Below, in pieces: positions 7,985-16,631 of a stretch of 64,000 nt of DNA; positions within the stretch are counted from its first letter, which is position 1, and each line of letters starts with the position of its first letter. A program made the position numbers and the translations under genes. The notes below the pieces were generated by a model. The model had not been told where the DNA came from. It did no database searches and was given only the letters and a program-made list of their open reading frames with translations. The stretch is from Mycobacterium sp. AZCC_0083 (GTDB lineage: Bacteria > Actinomycetota > Actinomycetes > Mycobacteriales > Mycobacteriaceae), in the NCBI RefSeq assembly GCF_014202335.1, contig NZ_JACHGP010000009.1:334387-398386 (forward strand). The letters are read 5' to 3'.

Positions 7985-10447
7985 ATGCAGCTAGCCATTC
8001 GTTCTTCCCTCACAGCCGGTGTGGCGCTCGTTGGAGCAACTGCCATCGCACTCGCTCCCATCGCGCCGCCAGCGCCCAATCTCACGATCAAGGCGCCCGA
8101 CATCTCGTCGGTCTACGCCGACTACACCCCCACTTCGCTCGCATCGGCCATCCAGGACATCGTCACCTCGGTGTCGGTCGCGGCCGCCACGGGCGTCCAG
8201 GGGGTCGGCCTCATCGGACAGGAGGCCATCGCCGGAGTTGGCGCGATCGGCGACGACGCCGTGGCCACCGTGACCAACACCGTCGGCGCGCTGTCGGCAG
8301 GCGCGGTCAACGCCCTCTCGGTGATCGCCTCCAACCCGCTCAACCCTGGCGCCTACCCGGCGGCAGTCGCGCTACTGCTGGCAGGCGGCGGGGCGGCACT
8401 GACCAATGGCCTCCTCGGTGTGGGTGCCGTGGGTGAGCAGCTCCTCAGCACCCTTGGCGTGATCGGAAACACGGGGGTGGCCACGGTCTCGTCGATCCTG
8501 AACACGCTCATCTCCGGAATCGGTGCTGCCGGGACGGGCATCGTGACGTTGAACTCCTTGGCGAGCAACTCCTTGGCCAGCAACGCGGCCATTGCCTCGT
8601 TGGCGCCCAATGACGTGCTGGATTCCGTCGCCGCACTCGCGGCCGGCGCCGCGATCGCGCTCAATCAAGCGTTCCTGGGCATCGGTGCCATCGGCGTGCA
8701 GGCCGTCGCCGGCATCGGCGCCATTGGTGGCACGGGACTGCTGGGTCTCGGCCTCTCGGGCGCGCAGGCCGTCGCAGGCGTCGGCGGCATCGGCCTCACC
8801 GCGCTGGGGACCGTCGGCGGGCTGGGCGTCCTCGGGCTCGGGACGGTCGGCGCGATCGGCAACACGCTGCTCGCCAGCACCGGCGGCGCGCTGGGTGCCA
8901 TCCTGGCCAATCCGCTGAACCCGAACAGTTACGCCCTCGCCCTCGCGTCGTTGGTGGGCGGGCTTGGGGATTCGCTGAACCTGGGACTCCAGGGTCTCGG
9001 TGCCGGTGGCAACCTGGCGCTTCTCGGCGTCGGCACCATCGGCAACATCGCGGAAGGGACCGTGGGCAGCATCGGAGACATCGGAGAGCTCGCCCTCGGC
9101 ACCATCGGGAACACGGCGATCTCGACGGTCGGCAACATCGGCAACGCGGCGTTGGCCACCGTCGGCGGCATCGCAGGAACGATAACGACGGCGATCGCAG
9201 CAGCCTTGGGATTGCTCACCGCCCCCGCCCCGTTCGCCGCGGTCGCTGCGCCGGTCAGTCTGGCGGCTGCGGCCGCGCCGGCGGCGGGTCCGGTTTCCGC
9301 ACTGGCACTTTCGCCAGGAGACATCGGCTCCGCGCTGGGCATACTGCTCGGCGGCGTTGGGACCGCAGGCTTGCAGGCCATCACGGGACTCGGCACCGCA
9401 GGTACACAGGCCGTCCTGGGACTCGGCCAAGCCGGAACACAGGCCATCCTCGGTGTCGGCACCGCAGGCGTGCAGGCGCTGCTCGGCGTCGGCAACATCG
9501 GCCTGACGGCGTTGGGCACCATCGGTGGGGTGGGCGTCCTTGGTCTTCAGACGCTTGGCGCCATCGGCGGAAGCCTGCTCGGTACCGTCGGCGGCACGTT
9601 GAACACCATCCTCAGCAATCCGCTGAACCCCGGCAATTACCTTGCGGCCGTCGGCACACTGCTCGCGGGTGTGACGACCGCGGTCAACCTGGGCGCGGCG
9701 GGTCTGGGGGCCGCGGGCACTCTGGCCGTCCAGGGCATCGGCTCGATCGGCCAGCAGGCGCTGGCGACCGTGGGTGGCACCCTCAACACGTTGACCCAAG
9801 GACTTGGCGACGCGGGCAACACAGTGGTCAAAACCGTTGGGGACGTGGGCAACACCACGATCCAAACGGTCGGAACCGTCGGCAACACCCTGGAGACTGC
9901 CGTCGGGACGGCGGCGGCGACCATCCTGCAACCGGACCTGGTGACACTGGCGGCCCCGGCCGCCAGTGAGGAGGCTCCTGTCGCGGCTCTGGCTGCCGCA
10001 GCCCCGGCGGCAGCAGCAGCCGACACGACGGCCGCGGCATCCGCTGCACCGGCCAAGGACGCCGCCGACAGTGGCACCACGTCCGTCAAGGACAAGGACA
10101 CCACCACGACGCCCAAGAAGGACAGCGACACCGAATCGGCGTCCACGAAGAGCAAGGACAAGGACACCAGCACCGGTTCCACGTCCACCAAGAAGGACAA
10201 GGATGCCGACACCGGTACCAAGTCCGGGCTCGACGTGAAGAACGGCGCGAAGTCGGAGCCGACGACCAAGGCCCCGAGCTCGGCCAAGACGGGTAACGAA
10301 GGGGGCGGCACCGAATCGTCGACCGCATCAACCTCGGCATCCTCCTCGGCATCCGCATCCGCGTCGGCATCCGCCGGCAGCAGCGGCTCGGAGGGCGGCG
10401 GTAGCGGAAGCGGTTCGGCTGGTGGAGGATCCGGCAGCAGCAGCTAG
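7985..10447 (+). CDS. secreted Gly/Ala-rich repeat protein, MPTR-like without a PE/PPE domain
   Basis: The 820-residue product begins with a signal peptide (about residues 1-28, ending APIAPP) and then about 640 residues of hydrophobic repeats of the GxGxIGxxAxxxxG kind, reminiscent of the repeats of PPE-MPTR proteins, but there is no PE or PPE domain. A module ending in NPLNPxxY recurs at residues 117, 309 and 545, showing internal duplication. From about residue 690 come an Ala-rich linker, a Lys/Asp/Thr/Ser-rich region (KDKD repeats) and a Ser/Gly tail. AGGGGG before the ATG supports the start. It is probably exported and envelope-associated; function unknown. A strong terminator follows. 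Confidence 0.85.
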   Translation: MQLAIRSSLTAGVALVGATAIALAPIAPPAPNLTIKAPDISSVYADYTPTSLASAIQDIVTSVSVAAATGVQGVGLIGQEAIAGVGAIGDDAVATVTNTVGALSAGAVNALSVIASNPLNPGAYPAAVALLLAGGGAALTNGLLGVGAVGEQLLSTLGVIGNTGVATVSSILNTLISGIGAAGTGIVTLNSLASNSLASNAAIASLAPNDVLDSVAALAAGAAIALNQAFLGIGAIGVQAVAGIGAIGGTGLLGLGLSGAQAVAGVGGIGLTALGTVGGLGVLGLGTVGAIGNTLLASTGGALGAILANPLNPNSYALALASLVGGLGDSLNLGLQGLGAGGNLALLGVGTIGNIAEGTVGSIGDIGELALGTIGNTAISTVGNIGNAALATVGGIAGTITTAIAAALGLLTAPAPFAAVAAPVSLAAAAAPAAGPVSALALSPGDIGSALGILLGGVGTAGLQAITGLGTAGTQAVLGLGQAGTQAILGVGTAGVQALLGVGNIGLTALGTIGGVGVLGLQTLGAIGGSLLGTVGGTLNTILSNPLNPGNYLAAVGTLLAGVTTAVNLGAAGLGAAGTLAVQGIGSIGQQALATVGGTLNTLTQGLGDAGNTVVKTVGDVGNTTIQTVGTVGNTLETAVGTAAATILQPDLVTLAAPAASEEAPVAALAAAAPAAAAADTTAAASAAPAKDAADSGTTSVKDKDTTTTPKKDSDTESASTKSKDKDTSTGSTSTKKDKDADTGTKSGLDVKNGAKSEPTTKAPSSAKTGNEGGGTESSTASTSASSSASASASASAGSSGSEGGGSGSGSAGGGSGSSS

Positions 10448-10464
10448 ATCACCGAGCACGGCAG

Positions 10465-10488
10465 TGGGCCCCTCGCGAGAGGGGCCCA
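10465..10488 (+). terminator. intrinsic-type terminator hairpin
   Basis: A perfect 10-bp stem, TGGGCCCCTC paired with GAGGGGCCCA, encloses a GCGA loop. It starts 17 bases after the stop of the secreted repeat protein. There is no clear U-tract, which is common for mycobacterial terminators. Confidence 0.8.
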
Positions 10489-10560
10489 TCGTCGTATTCG
10501 AATGCAGCCCGATGCAGGCGTACCCCGAACCCCGCTTGGCATGGTTCGATCGGAGGCAAG

Positions 10561-12171
10561 ATGAGTTTCGCGAGCCCATACCCCCAGGTCCACATCCCGA
10601 CAACCAGTGTTTACGACTATCTCTTCGGTGGCCTCACCGAGAAGGACGCCGATCGAATCGCGTTGGTCGACGCGAAGTCCGGCGCCGAGCTGACCTACGG
10701 CGAGATGCTCGCCCGCATCGATGCCTTCGCCGGCGCGCTGGCGCAACGCGGCATCGGAGTCGGCGACGTCGTCGGCCTACTCGCCCCGAACAGTTCCACG
10801 TTCGCTATCGCGTTCCACGGCATCCTGCGTGCCGGCGCGACCGCCACCACCATCAATGCGCTGTTCACGGCGAAGGACATCGCCAAGCAGCTCACGGATT
10901 CGCGAGCCAAGGCCCTCGTCACGGTGACGCCGCTACTGGCTCAGGCGGCCGACGGAGCTGCCTCCATCGGGCTGTCCGACGCCTCGGTGATGGTGCTCGA
11001 CGGTTCCGGCGCTGCGGTCGACGGTCATCCCAATGCCGACGACCTGCTTGGGCCCGGACATCCCGCACCGGACGTGTCGTTCGACCCGTCGACGCATCTG
11101 GCAGTGCTGCCCTACAGCTCGGGCACGACCGGAAATCCCAAGGGCGTGATGCTGACTCATCGCAACCTGGCTGCCAACGTCGCGCAGATTCGGCCGCTGC
11201 AGGGCATGGCCGCCGACGACCGGATCCTGGCCGTGCTGCCGTTCTTCCACATCTATGGCATGACCGTGCTGCTCAACGCGGCACTGCACGCCCGTGCCCG
11301 CCTCGTCATCATGCCGAGTTTCGACCTCGCCGAATTCCTTGGCAACATCGCAGATCACCAGTGCAGCCACGCGTTCATCGCCCCGCCGGTGGCCGTCGCG
11401 CTTGCCAAGCACCCGCTGGTCGAGAGATTCGATCTGTCGAGTCTGCGTAGCATCATGTCCGGCGCCGCGCCGCTGGACCAGGACCTCGGGCACGCGGTGT
11501 CGGAGCGGCTCGGCTGCCAGGTCGTCCAGGGGTACGGGATGAGCGAACTGAGCCCGGTCAGCCATGTCACCCCGTTCGACGGCGGGCGGGAGATGATCGG
11601 GTCGACGGCGCCGCTGAACTCGTGCGGCTGGACGGTGCCCAACGCGGTGAGCAAGATCGTCGACCCCGAGACCGGCGCCGAAATCGATCCGCCCGCTTCA
11701 GGACTCAGCGAGACCGGCGAGCTCTGGTTCTCCGGGCCCAACGTGATGGCCGGGTACCTTGGCAACGAGCAGGCCACCAGAGAGACCATCGACGACGACG
11801 GCTTCCTGCACACCGGCGACCTCGCGCGCGTCGACTCCACCGGGTGCGTCTACATCGTCGATCGGCTCAAGGAGCTGATCAAGTACAAGGGGTACCAGGT
11901 GCCGCCCGCCGAACTCGAGGCGGTGTTGCTCGCCCATCCGCAGATCGCCGATGTCGCGGTGATCGGTGTCCGGGACGTCGACTCGGGCGAAGAGGTGCCA
12001 AAGGCGTTCGTGGTCAAGCAGCCCGGCGCTGAGCTCACGGCAACGGAGGTGATGGAGTTCGTCGCCGATCAGGTCGCGCCGTACAAGAAGATCCGGCAGG
12101 TGGAGTTCATCGACGCCATCCCGAAGACGGCGTCGGGCAAGATCCTGCGCAAGGACCTGCGAACGGCCTAG
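10561..12171 (+). CDS. acyl-CoA ligase of the 4-coumarate:CoA ligase type (FadD-like)
   Basis: This 536-residue enzyme of the ANL superfamily activates a carboxylic acid with ATP and transfers it to CoA. Visible motifs are the P-loop YSSGTTGNPKGVMLTHRN, the GYGMSELSP adenine site, TGDLARVD with the hinge region VDRLKELIKYKGYQVPP, and the C-terminal PKTASGKILRK with catalytic Lys527. The sequence resembles actinobacterial 4CL-like enzymes more than long-chain FadDs, so an aromatic or medium-chain acid is plausible. GGAGG lies close before the ATG. The last 4 bases overlap the convergent secreted-protein gene. Confidence 0.9.
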   Translation: MSFASPYPQVHIPTTSVYDYLFGGLTEKDADRIALVDAKSGAELTYGEMLARIDAFAGALAQRGIGVGDVVGLLAPNSSTFAIAFHGILRAGATATTINALFTAKDIAKQLTDSRAKALVTVTPLLAQAADGAASIGLSDASVMVLDGSGAAVDGHPNADDLLGPGHPAPDVSFDPSTHLAVLPYSSGTTGNPKGVMLTHRNLAANVAQIRPLQGMAADDRILAVLPFFHIYGMTVLLNAALHARARLVIMPSFDLAEFLGNIADHQCSHAFIAPPVAVALAKHPLVERFDLSSLRSIMSGAAPLDQDLGHAVSERLGCQVVQGYGMSELSPVSHVTPFDGGREMIGSTAPLNSCGWTVPNAVSKIVDPETGAEIDPPASGLSETGELWFSGPNVMAGYLGNEQATRETIDDDGFLHTGDLARVDSTGCVYIVDRLKELIKYKGYQVPPAELEAVLLAHPQIADVAVIGVRDVDSGEEVPKAFVVKQPGAELTATEVMEFVADQVAPYKKIRQVEFIDAIPKTASGKILRKDLRTA

Positions 12172-13052
12172 TGCCGAATCAGTTGTGCGGCAGCCCTACT
12201 CGCGCGTGCCTGTCGGTAGCCTAGCCATGCGCCCGCGATGGGCGCGAGGAAGAGTCCCGCGAGGCCGAACAGGAGGCCGCCGGGCTGACCAGGTGCAGCG
12301 GCAGCCCACAGCGACGCCACCATTCGTTCGGCGGGTGCCACGTCGAGCCGGTCGGTCGGCGGTAGGTGCGTCGCGGCCGGCTGGGTCACGGCCGGCGCCA
12401 CATTCGGGGTGGTACCGGTCGATCTTGGTGCGCGCTCGGGCCGCCCCGTCAGGATGCCCGGTGAGCGCCCGTTGCCGACCGTCACGGCCGTTGGGGTAAC
12501 AGGCGGTGTGGCCGTGACAGGGCTCGCGCCACCGCCTCCGGAGACGGGGCGAGCGGGCACGGCGGGGACTGCCGGAATGGGTGCCAGGGTGGCGGGGGTC
12601 GCCACACCGGCCGCCCTGCGGGCCGTCACCGGCGACTCCACCACCGTCACCGGGGGGGTGGTCACGGCCTCAGATCGGCTGGTGGTGGTTCCGGTGCGTG
12701 TCGTTTCTCCGGATTGGTTCGGCTTGAGCGTGCCGGTGCGGTTCGCGCCGTCTGAGGGTTTGAGACTGCTGGGGTCGTTCCAGCGATTTGGGCCGGTCGT
12801 GCCACCGGATCCGACGGGGTCGTCGTCGCGTTGCCAACCGCCATCGTCGTCCCGGCCCTGGCCACCCCTCTGACCGTCACGGTCGCGAAAGTCTCGGTCA
12901 CCTTCGCGCGAATTGCCGCCGCGCTGGGAGTTGTTCCCACCGTGTGAGTGACCGGGATCAGCCGATACGACGGGGATGGCGGCACCGCCGACCAGCAAGA
13001 ACGCGGCGACCGTCCCCGCACCGGCAATGGTGAGTAGCTTCGATCGGGCCAT
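12168..13052 (-). CDS. secreted Pro/Thr/Gly-rich protein with C-terminal membrane anchor
   Basis: The 294-residue product has a signal peptide (MARSKLLTIAGAG to VVSADPG, about 1-33), a charged Gly/Asp/Arg-rich segment, a long Thr/Pro/Val-rich spacer, one C-terminal membrane helix (GGLLFGLAGLFLAPIAGAWLGY) and a cationic tail. The layout is that of a wall-spanning protein tethered to the membrane. An LPPTD sequence lies about 55 residues before the end, but too far from the helix to read as a sortase signal. GGGAAGGG precedes the ATG at 13052, so I do not use the upstream ATG at 13094. No family recognised. Confidence 0.7.
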   Translation of the reverse strand: MARSKLLTIAGAGTVAAFLLVGGAAIPVVSADPGHSHGGNNSQRGGNSREGDRDFRDRDGQRGGQGRDDDGGWQRDDDPVGSGGTTGPNRWNDPSSLKPSDGANRTGTLKPNQSGETTRTGTTTSRSEAVTTPPVTVVESPVTARRAAGVATPATLAPIPAVPAVPARPVSGGGGASPVTATPPVTPTAVTVGNGRSPGILTGRPERAPRSTGTTPNVAPAVTQPAATHLPPTDRLDVAPAERMVASLWAAAAPGQPGGLLFGLAGLFLAPIAGAWLGYRQARASRAAAQLIRH

Positions 13053-13130
13053 AGTCCCTTCCCGACCAACTGGGAACTGGCGCATCTCCCCCATTCTGGC
13101 ACGGTTGGCGAACTGGGTCGCGCCGCTTCA

Positions 13131-13472
13131 TCAGATGTCCGAAGGATCCTCGACGAAGGCCTGCAAACGTTCGACTGCGTGATCCCAGCGATTCGACAAC
13201 TGACTGAGGTAATCGCCGGCCTGCACCAGCGGCTGGGTCCGAACCGTCCAGATGCGCTCGCGGCCGTGTTTGCGGCTGTGCACCAAACCCACTGCTTCGA
13301 GCATCGACAGGTGCTTGCTCACTGCCTGTCGACTCACCGGAATCACTTGCATGACTTGCGAAGTCGACGACGGCCCACCGTCACACAGCCGAGCGAACAC
13401 GCTCAGCCTCGTCGGGTCACCCAGGGCGTCGAACAGGGGTGCGGCTCCGTCGAGAGCCGCAGATGTGGTCAC
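13131..13472 (-). CDS. ArsR-family transcriptional regulator
   Basis: This 113-residue winged-helix protein has the ArsR pattern LFDALGDPTRLSVFARL followed by the recognition helix VSRQAVSKHLSMLEAVGLV and the wing HGRERIW. No metal-binding Cys motif is seen. The GTG start overlaps the stop of the upstream AHSA1 gene (GTGA), so the two are translationally coupled, with the regulator second. It belongs to the group that pairs with SRPBCC proteins and probably binds the palindrome at 14016-14031. Confidence 0.9.
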   Translation of the reverse strand: MTTSAALDGAAPLFDALGDPTRLSVFARLCDGGPSSTSQVMQVIPVSRQAVSKHLSMLEAVGLVHSRKHGRERIWTVRTQPLVQAGDYLSQLSNRWDHAVERLQAFVEDPSDI

Positions 13473-13963
13473 ACTCGTTCGCCGAGTGCGAGGTACTTCT
13501 GCACCAGTCGGGTCTGCGCCTCCCAGCCTCCGCTGTTCGCATCGAATGCGGCGGCACGCCGGTCCTCGGGAATGGCGTCGAACCCGGATTCGACGATCTT
13601 GAGCAGGACTCCGTCAGGTGATTCGGTCAAGGTGAACTCGACGAGGGTCGTCGGTTCCTTGGAGTAGTCGGCGCCTGGCTCGACGGCGTAGGGATGCCAG
13701 CGGAACGCCAGCCGCCGTTGCGGTTCGATGGAGACGATCTGCCAGGTGTCGGAGTGGCCGGCATGGGGTTCCTGCTGCCGGGCGACGTCATAGTCGACGG
13801 TTGTCGGAGTAATCACCCCGGTGACGGACTCCCCCTCGACGAATGGGCCATCGAAGCGGACGCCGAACCAACGGCCGAACTCGGACGAATCGCCGATCGC
13901 CCGCCAGACCCGGTCCAGCGGAGCGCGGAGCAGAACTTCCTTCTCGATCCGATCAGTACTCAT
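13469..13963 (-). CDS. SRPBCC/AHSA1-domain protein
   Basis: This 164-residue START-like (AHSA1, Aha1 C-terminal type) protein has the typical start IEKEVLLRAPLDRVWRAIGDSSEFGRWFG and end GWEAQTRLVQKYL. Members bind hydrophobic small molecules; the ligand here is unknown. GAGGAGG lies before the ATG. It forms an operon with the ArsR gene that follows, and the ArsR operator lies 53 bases upstream. Confidence 0.88.
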   Translation of the reverse strand: MSTDRIEKEVLLRAPLDRVWRAIGDSSEFGRWFGVRFDGPFVEGESVTGVITPTTVDYDVARQQEPHAGHSDTWQIVSIEPQRRLAFRWHPYAVEPGADYSKEPTTLVEFTLTESPDGVLLKIVESGFDAIPEDRRAAAFDANSGGWEAQTRLVQKYLALGERV

Positions 13964-14015
13964 TATTCAACCTCCTCTTGGTCACCTTTCACGGTAACGA
14001 GAGGTGTCGATAAAT

Positions 14016-14031
14016 GCAACCATTTAGTTGC
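14016..14031. promoter_or_regulatory. palindromic ArsR operator
   Basis: GCAACCATTTAGTTGC has 5-bp inverted arms GCAAC and GTTGC. It lies 53 bases upstream of the AHSA1 start and just outside the end of the alpha/beta hydrolase gene. Motifs of the form GCAACCATTTGGTTGC are commonly seen before ArsR-AHSA1 operons in actinobacteria, so autoregulation by the ArsR protein is likely. Confidence 0.7.
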
Positions 14032-14040
14032 CTATCATCG

Positions 14041-14862
14041 TCACGTCGCCGAGGAGGTCAGCCATCCCCGGATCAGATTGCCGAGGGCGACGGGTGCGTC
14101 GTACTGCATCAGGTGGCCAGCCTCGGGCACCTCGGTGAAGGTGGCGCCGGGTATCAGGTCGGCCAGTCGACGACCCGTCTCGAGAGGAATCCACCCGTCG
14201 TCGGCGCCCCATACCACCTTCACCGGCATGGACAGATCTCCCAGCCGCTGCTCGTTCTCCACCAGGAATCGTTCGTCGTACTGGGCGATTTGGCGATAGA
14301 ACGCGGGCTGCCCCGCGTGAGTGATCCATGGAGCAACGAGCGTCGCGAGGTCGCCGTCTCGCAGACGATGGTGGCTCGCGCCTTGGATGTAGGCGCGCAG
14401 GATCGCCTCGTGGATGTAGCGGGGAAGCGCGTCGAGCGTCGTCGGATGATCCTGCACGAACCGGAAGAACGGTGAGCCGCTTGGCGGGATCGCGACGACG
14501 TCGACCAGCATCAGCGACGCATAGGTAGCCTGCTCGACCAACGTCGCACGCAGCGATACCCCGCCGCCGAAGTCGTGCGCAACGACGTGTGGTCGTTCGA
14601 GTTGCCAATGGTCGAGCAGGGCCGTGAACGCCTTGGCATGCGCGTCGAAGTCGACGGCGTGATCACGGTCCTTCGATGACTGCCCATAGCCGGGCATGTC
14701 CCACAGGTGCACCGTGAAGTCATCGCTGAGCGCATCCGCGTAGCGCGTCCACACCGCCGAGGAGAACGGAGTTCCGTGGCAGAAGACCACGTCGGGGCCG
14801 GTGCCGCCTCGCCCACACGCAATCGTCCGTCCCTGCCACTCAAACCGTTCGGTCAGCTCCAT
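14041..14862 (-). CDS. alpha/beta hydrolase with an Asp nucleophile (haloalkane dehalogenase/epoxide hydrolase-like)
   Basis: The 273-residue protein has the oxyanion motif HGTP, the nucleophile elbow VVAHDFGGG with Asp97 instead of Ser, an acid in WGADDGW (221-222) and His250 in EAGHLM. An Asp nucleophile is typical of haloalkane dehalogenases, fluoroacetate dehalogenases and epoxide hydrolases. The substrate cannot be fixed from sequence. The ATG at 14862 is preferred over the GTG at 14880, but neither has a good ribosome site. It lies upstream of the AHSA1/ArsR operon on the same strand. Confidence 0.85.
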   Translation of the reverse strand: MELTERFEWQGRTIACGRGGTGPDVVFCHGTPFSSAVWTRYADALSDDFTVHLWDMPGYGQSSKDRDHAVDFDAHAKAFTALLDHWQLERPHVVAHDFGGGVSLRATLVEQATYASLMLVDVVAIPPSGSPFFRFVQDHPTTLDALPRYIHEAILRAYIQGASHHRLRDGDLATLVAPWITHAGQPAFYRQIAQYDERFLVENEQRLGDLSMPVKVVWGADDGWIPLETGRRLADLIPGATFTEVPEAGHLMQYDAPVALGNLIRGWLTSSAT

Positions 14863-14920
14863 GAATCGAGCCAACCACACCGGCTAGAGCAGCCTCGAGT
14901 GCTTGAATTCGCGGATTCGC

Positions 14921-15931
14921 CTATACCGCGTCGGGGTCCTCGGCGAACGCGTCGGCCGCCTTCTGCGCGAGCTCGATCGCCAGGCGAGCCCACTCCGGCG
15001 TGGCGCCGGCCAGCCCACACGCGGGCGTGATGCCGACGCGGTCGTGCAGCACTTCCCGCGAGAAGCCGAGTCGGTCGGTGACGGCAGCCGCTGCCTTGGC
15101 TACCTCCCTGGCCGACGGCAGAGCGGCGGGCGCAGTCGACGGCACGACGCCCAACACGACCGTGCGGGCCGATTCGACGAACTCCCCGATACCGTCGAGG
15201 TCGGCGGCGGTGAGCGTTGAAACGTCCACGGAAATGGCATGAAGTGTGCTGCGCTGCAATATCTTCCACGGAAGGTCCGATGCGCAGCTGTGCAGGACGA
15301 CCTCGCCACCCACGGTCGCCACGCACTCGTCGAGGAGCGCAGTGGCCACCGCCTCGTCGACCGGGTGCACCGGCGAGAAGCTGGTCACCCCCGTCAGTCG
15401 ACCCGCCAGCGCGGCAGGTAGCAGCGGTTCGTCGAACTGGACGACGACCGTCGTCTCGAGCCGTCGGGTCAGCTCGGCCCGGTGGGCCGCCACGCCTTCG
15501 GCGAGCGAACCGGCCAGGTCACGCAGCGCGCCGCGATCGGTAATGGCGCGGTGGCCGCCGGGCAGTTCGAGCTGGGCAGCCAGCGTGATCGGGCCGGGCG
15601 CCTGGACCTTCACCGTCCGCGTGCTGCCGCGCAACCCGGCTTTCTCCCAGGCCTCCTCGAGTGCATCGACGTCTTCGCCGAGCAGGCTGATGGCGCGGCG
15701 GGTCACCGCGCCACGACCGCTGGCGATGCGGTAGCCGCGCGGCACCGTGTCGATGCCGATGGCGACGAGTAACGCGCCGGCGCGACCGATCATGTCGGCC
15801 CCCACCCCGCGAGCCGGCAACTCGACCACGTGGGTCAGGGTGTGCAACTCGCCGACCACCACTTCGGCGGCCTCGCGCGCGGACGAGCCTGGCCAGGAAC
15901 CGATGCCGGTCGCCGCGGCGAAAACACTCAC
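14921..15931 (-). CDS. MetE C-terminal-like (cobalamin-independent methionine synthase family) protein, Rv3015c-like
   Basis: The 336-residue protein has the fold of the catalytic C-terminal half of MetE: start TGIGSWPG, VQAPGPITLA, VVVQFDEP, the zinc-site HSC in VVLHSCASDL and a Cys in GITPACGLAG. It lacks the N-terminal half of MetE (about 750 residues in full), so it is probably not a classical methionine synthase. GTG at 15931 gives MSVFAAATGIGSWPG, matching the M. tuberculosis length as recalled. It is divergent from lpqA with 46 bases between. Confidence 0.87.
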   Translation of the reverse strand: MSVFAAATGIGSWPGSSAREAAEVVVGELHTLTHVVELPARGVGADMIGRAGALLVAIGIDTVPRGYRIASGRGAVTRRAISLLGEDVDALEEAWEKAGLRGSTRTVKVQAPGPITLAAQLELPGGHRAITDRGALRDLAGSLAEGVAAHRAELTRRLETTVVVQFDEPLLPAALAGRLTGVTSFSPVHPVDEAVATALLDECVATVGGEVVLHSCASDLPWKILQRSTLHAISVDVSTLTAADLDGIGEFVESARTVVLGVVPSTAPAALPSAREVAKAAAAVTDRLGFSREVLHDRVGITPACGLAGATPEWARLAIELAQKAADAFAEDPDAV

Positions 15932-15977
15932 TCGGCCAACAGTATTCGATGGCCAGGCAAACGCGTTAGTCTCAGCC

Positions 15978-16631
15978 ATGCCCGCGTCGGCCAGAACGCT
16001 ACTGGTGGTGTGTGCCGTAGCCCTGAGCATGGCAGGGACGACGTCGTGCACGCACACCGTCACCGGCAACGCGATCCGGTCGGTGCGGGGCTTCGACGAC
16101 GAATCTCGATCGCCGGTCGACGTCGACCGCGTTCTGCTCGAACAGTCGCAGATGCGGGCCATCACGGGCGCGGGCGAGGACCTCACGGTGATTCCGAGCA
16201 TGGACGGCAAGCTGCCCGTCGACATCGATCTGATGGCCGACGCCGTTCCCCCGCCCTGCCGGTGGTACTTCGCCGAGACGCAGACGTTCGGACCCGACGT
16301 CGAGGAGTTCCACAAGACGACCTATCAAGACCCGCCAGAAGGGGCGCTGATCTCGCAGGGAGCCGCCGCCTACCGCAACCCGGACGCCGCGCGCCGCGCG
16401 TTCGACGGCCTCGTCGAGCTGATGGATCAGTGCGCCTCGACGCCCATCGGCCCGACGCTCGTCGGCGAGCGGACTGCAACGGACGACTCGGTACAGACCC
16501 GCACGGGCAACCGGTGCGGGCGCGACTACCGGTTGAAGTCGGTCGTGCTCGTCGAGGTGACGTTCTGCACGTTCCCCGACTCGGTGCCCGACATCGTGCT
16601 GACCAACATCATGGAGAAGGTGCCGGGTTAA
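15978..16631 (+). CDS. lpqA: lipoprotein LpqA, PknH extracellular-domain-like
   Basis: The 217-residue product has a lipoprotein signal with Cys24 (GTTSC, an atypical lipobox). The mature part resembles the PknH C-terminal sensor-like domain, including four cysteines (PPPCRW, MDQC, NRCGRD, TFC) that would make two disulfides, and the ISQGAAAYRNPDAARRAF segment. The role is unknown; ligand binding at the cell surface is inferred. The gene position after the MetE-like gene matches Rv3016. The 3' end overlaps the convergent gene by 4 bases. Confidence 0.85.
   Translation: MPASARTLLVVCAVALSMAGTTSCTHTVTGNAIRSVRGFDDESRSPVDVDRVLLEQSQMRAITGAGEDLTVIPSMDGKLPVDIDLMADAVPPPCRWYFAETQTFGPDVEEFHKTTYQDPPEGALISQGAAAYRNPDAARRAFDGLVELMDQCASTPIGPTLVGERTATDDSVQTRTGNRCGRDYRLKSVVLVEVTFCTFPDSVPDIVLTNIMEKVPG

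Noticed and set aside
12168..13052. LPPTD as an LPxTG-like sortase signal in the secreted Pro/Thr-rich protein
   Set aside because: It is about 30 residues before the membrane helix, not directly next to it, and lacks the final Gly.
15932..16315. N-terminal extension of the MetE-like frame beyond GTG 15931
   Set aside because: It would overlap lpqA antisense, and the conserved protein starts at 15931.
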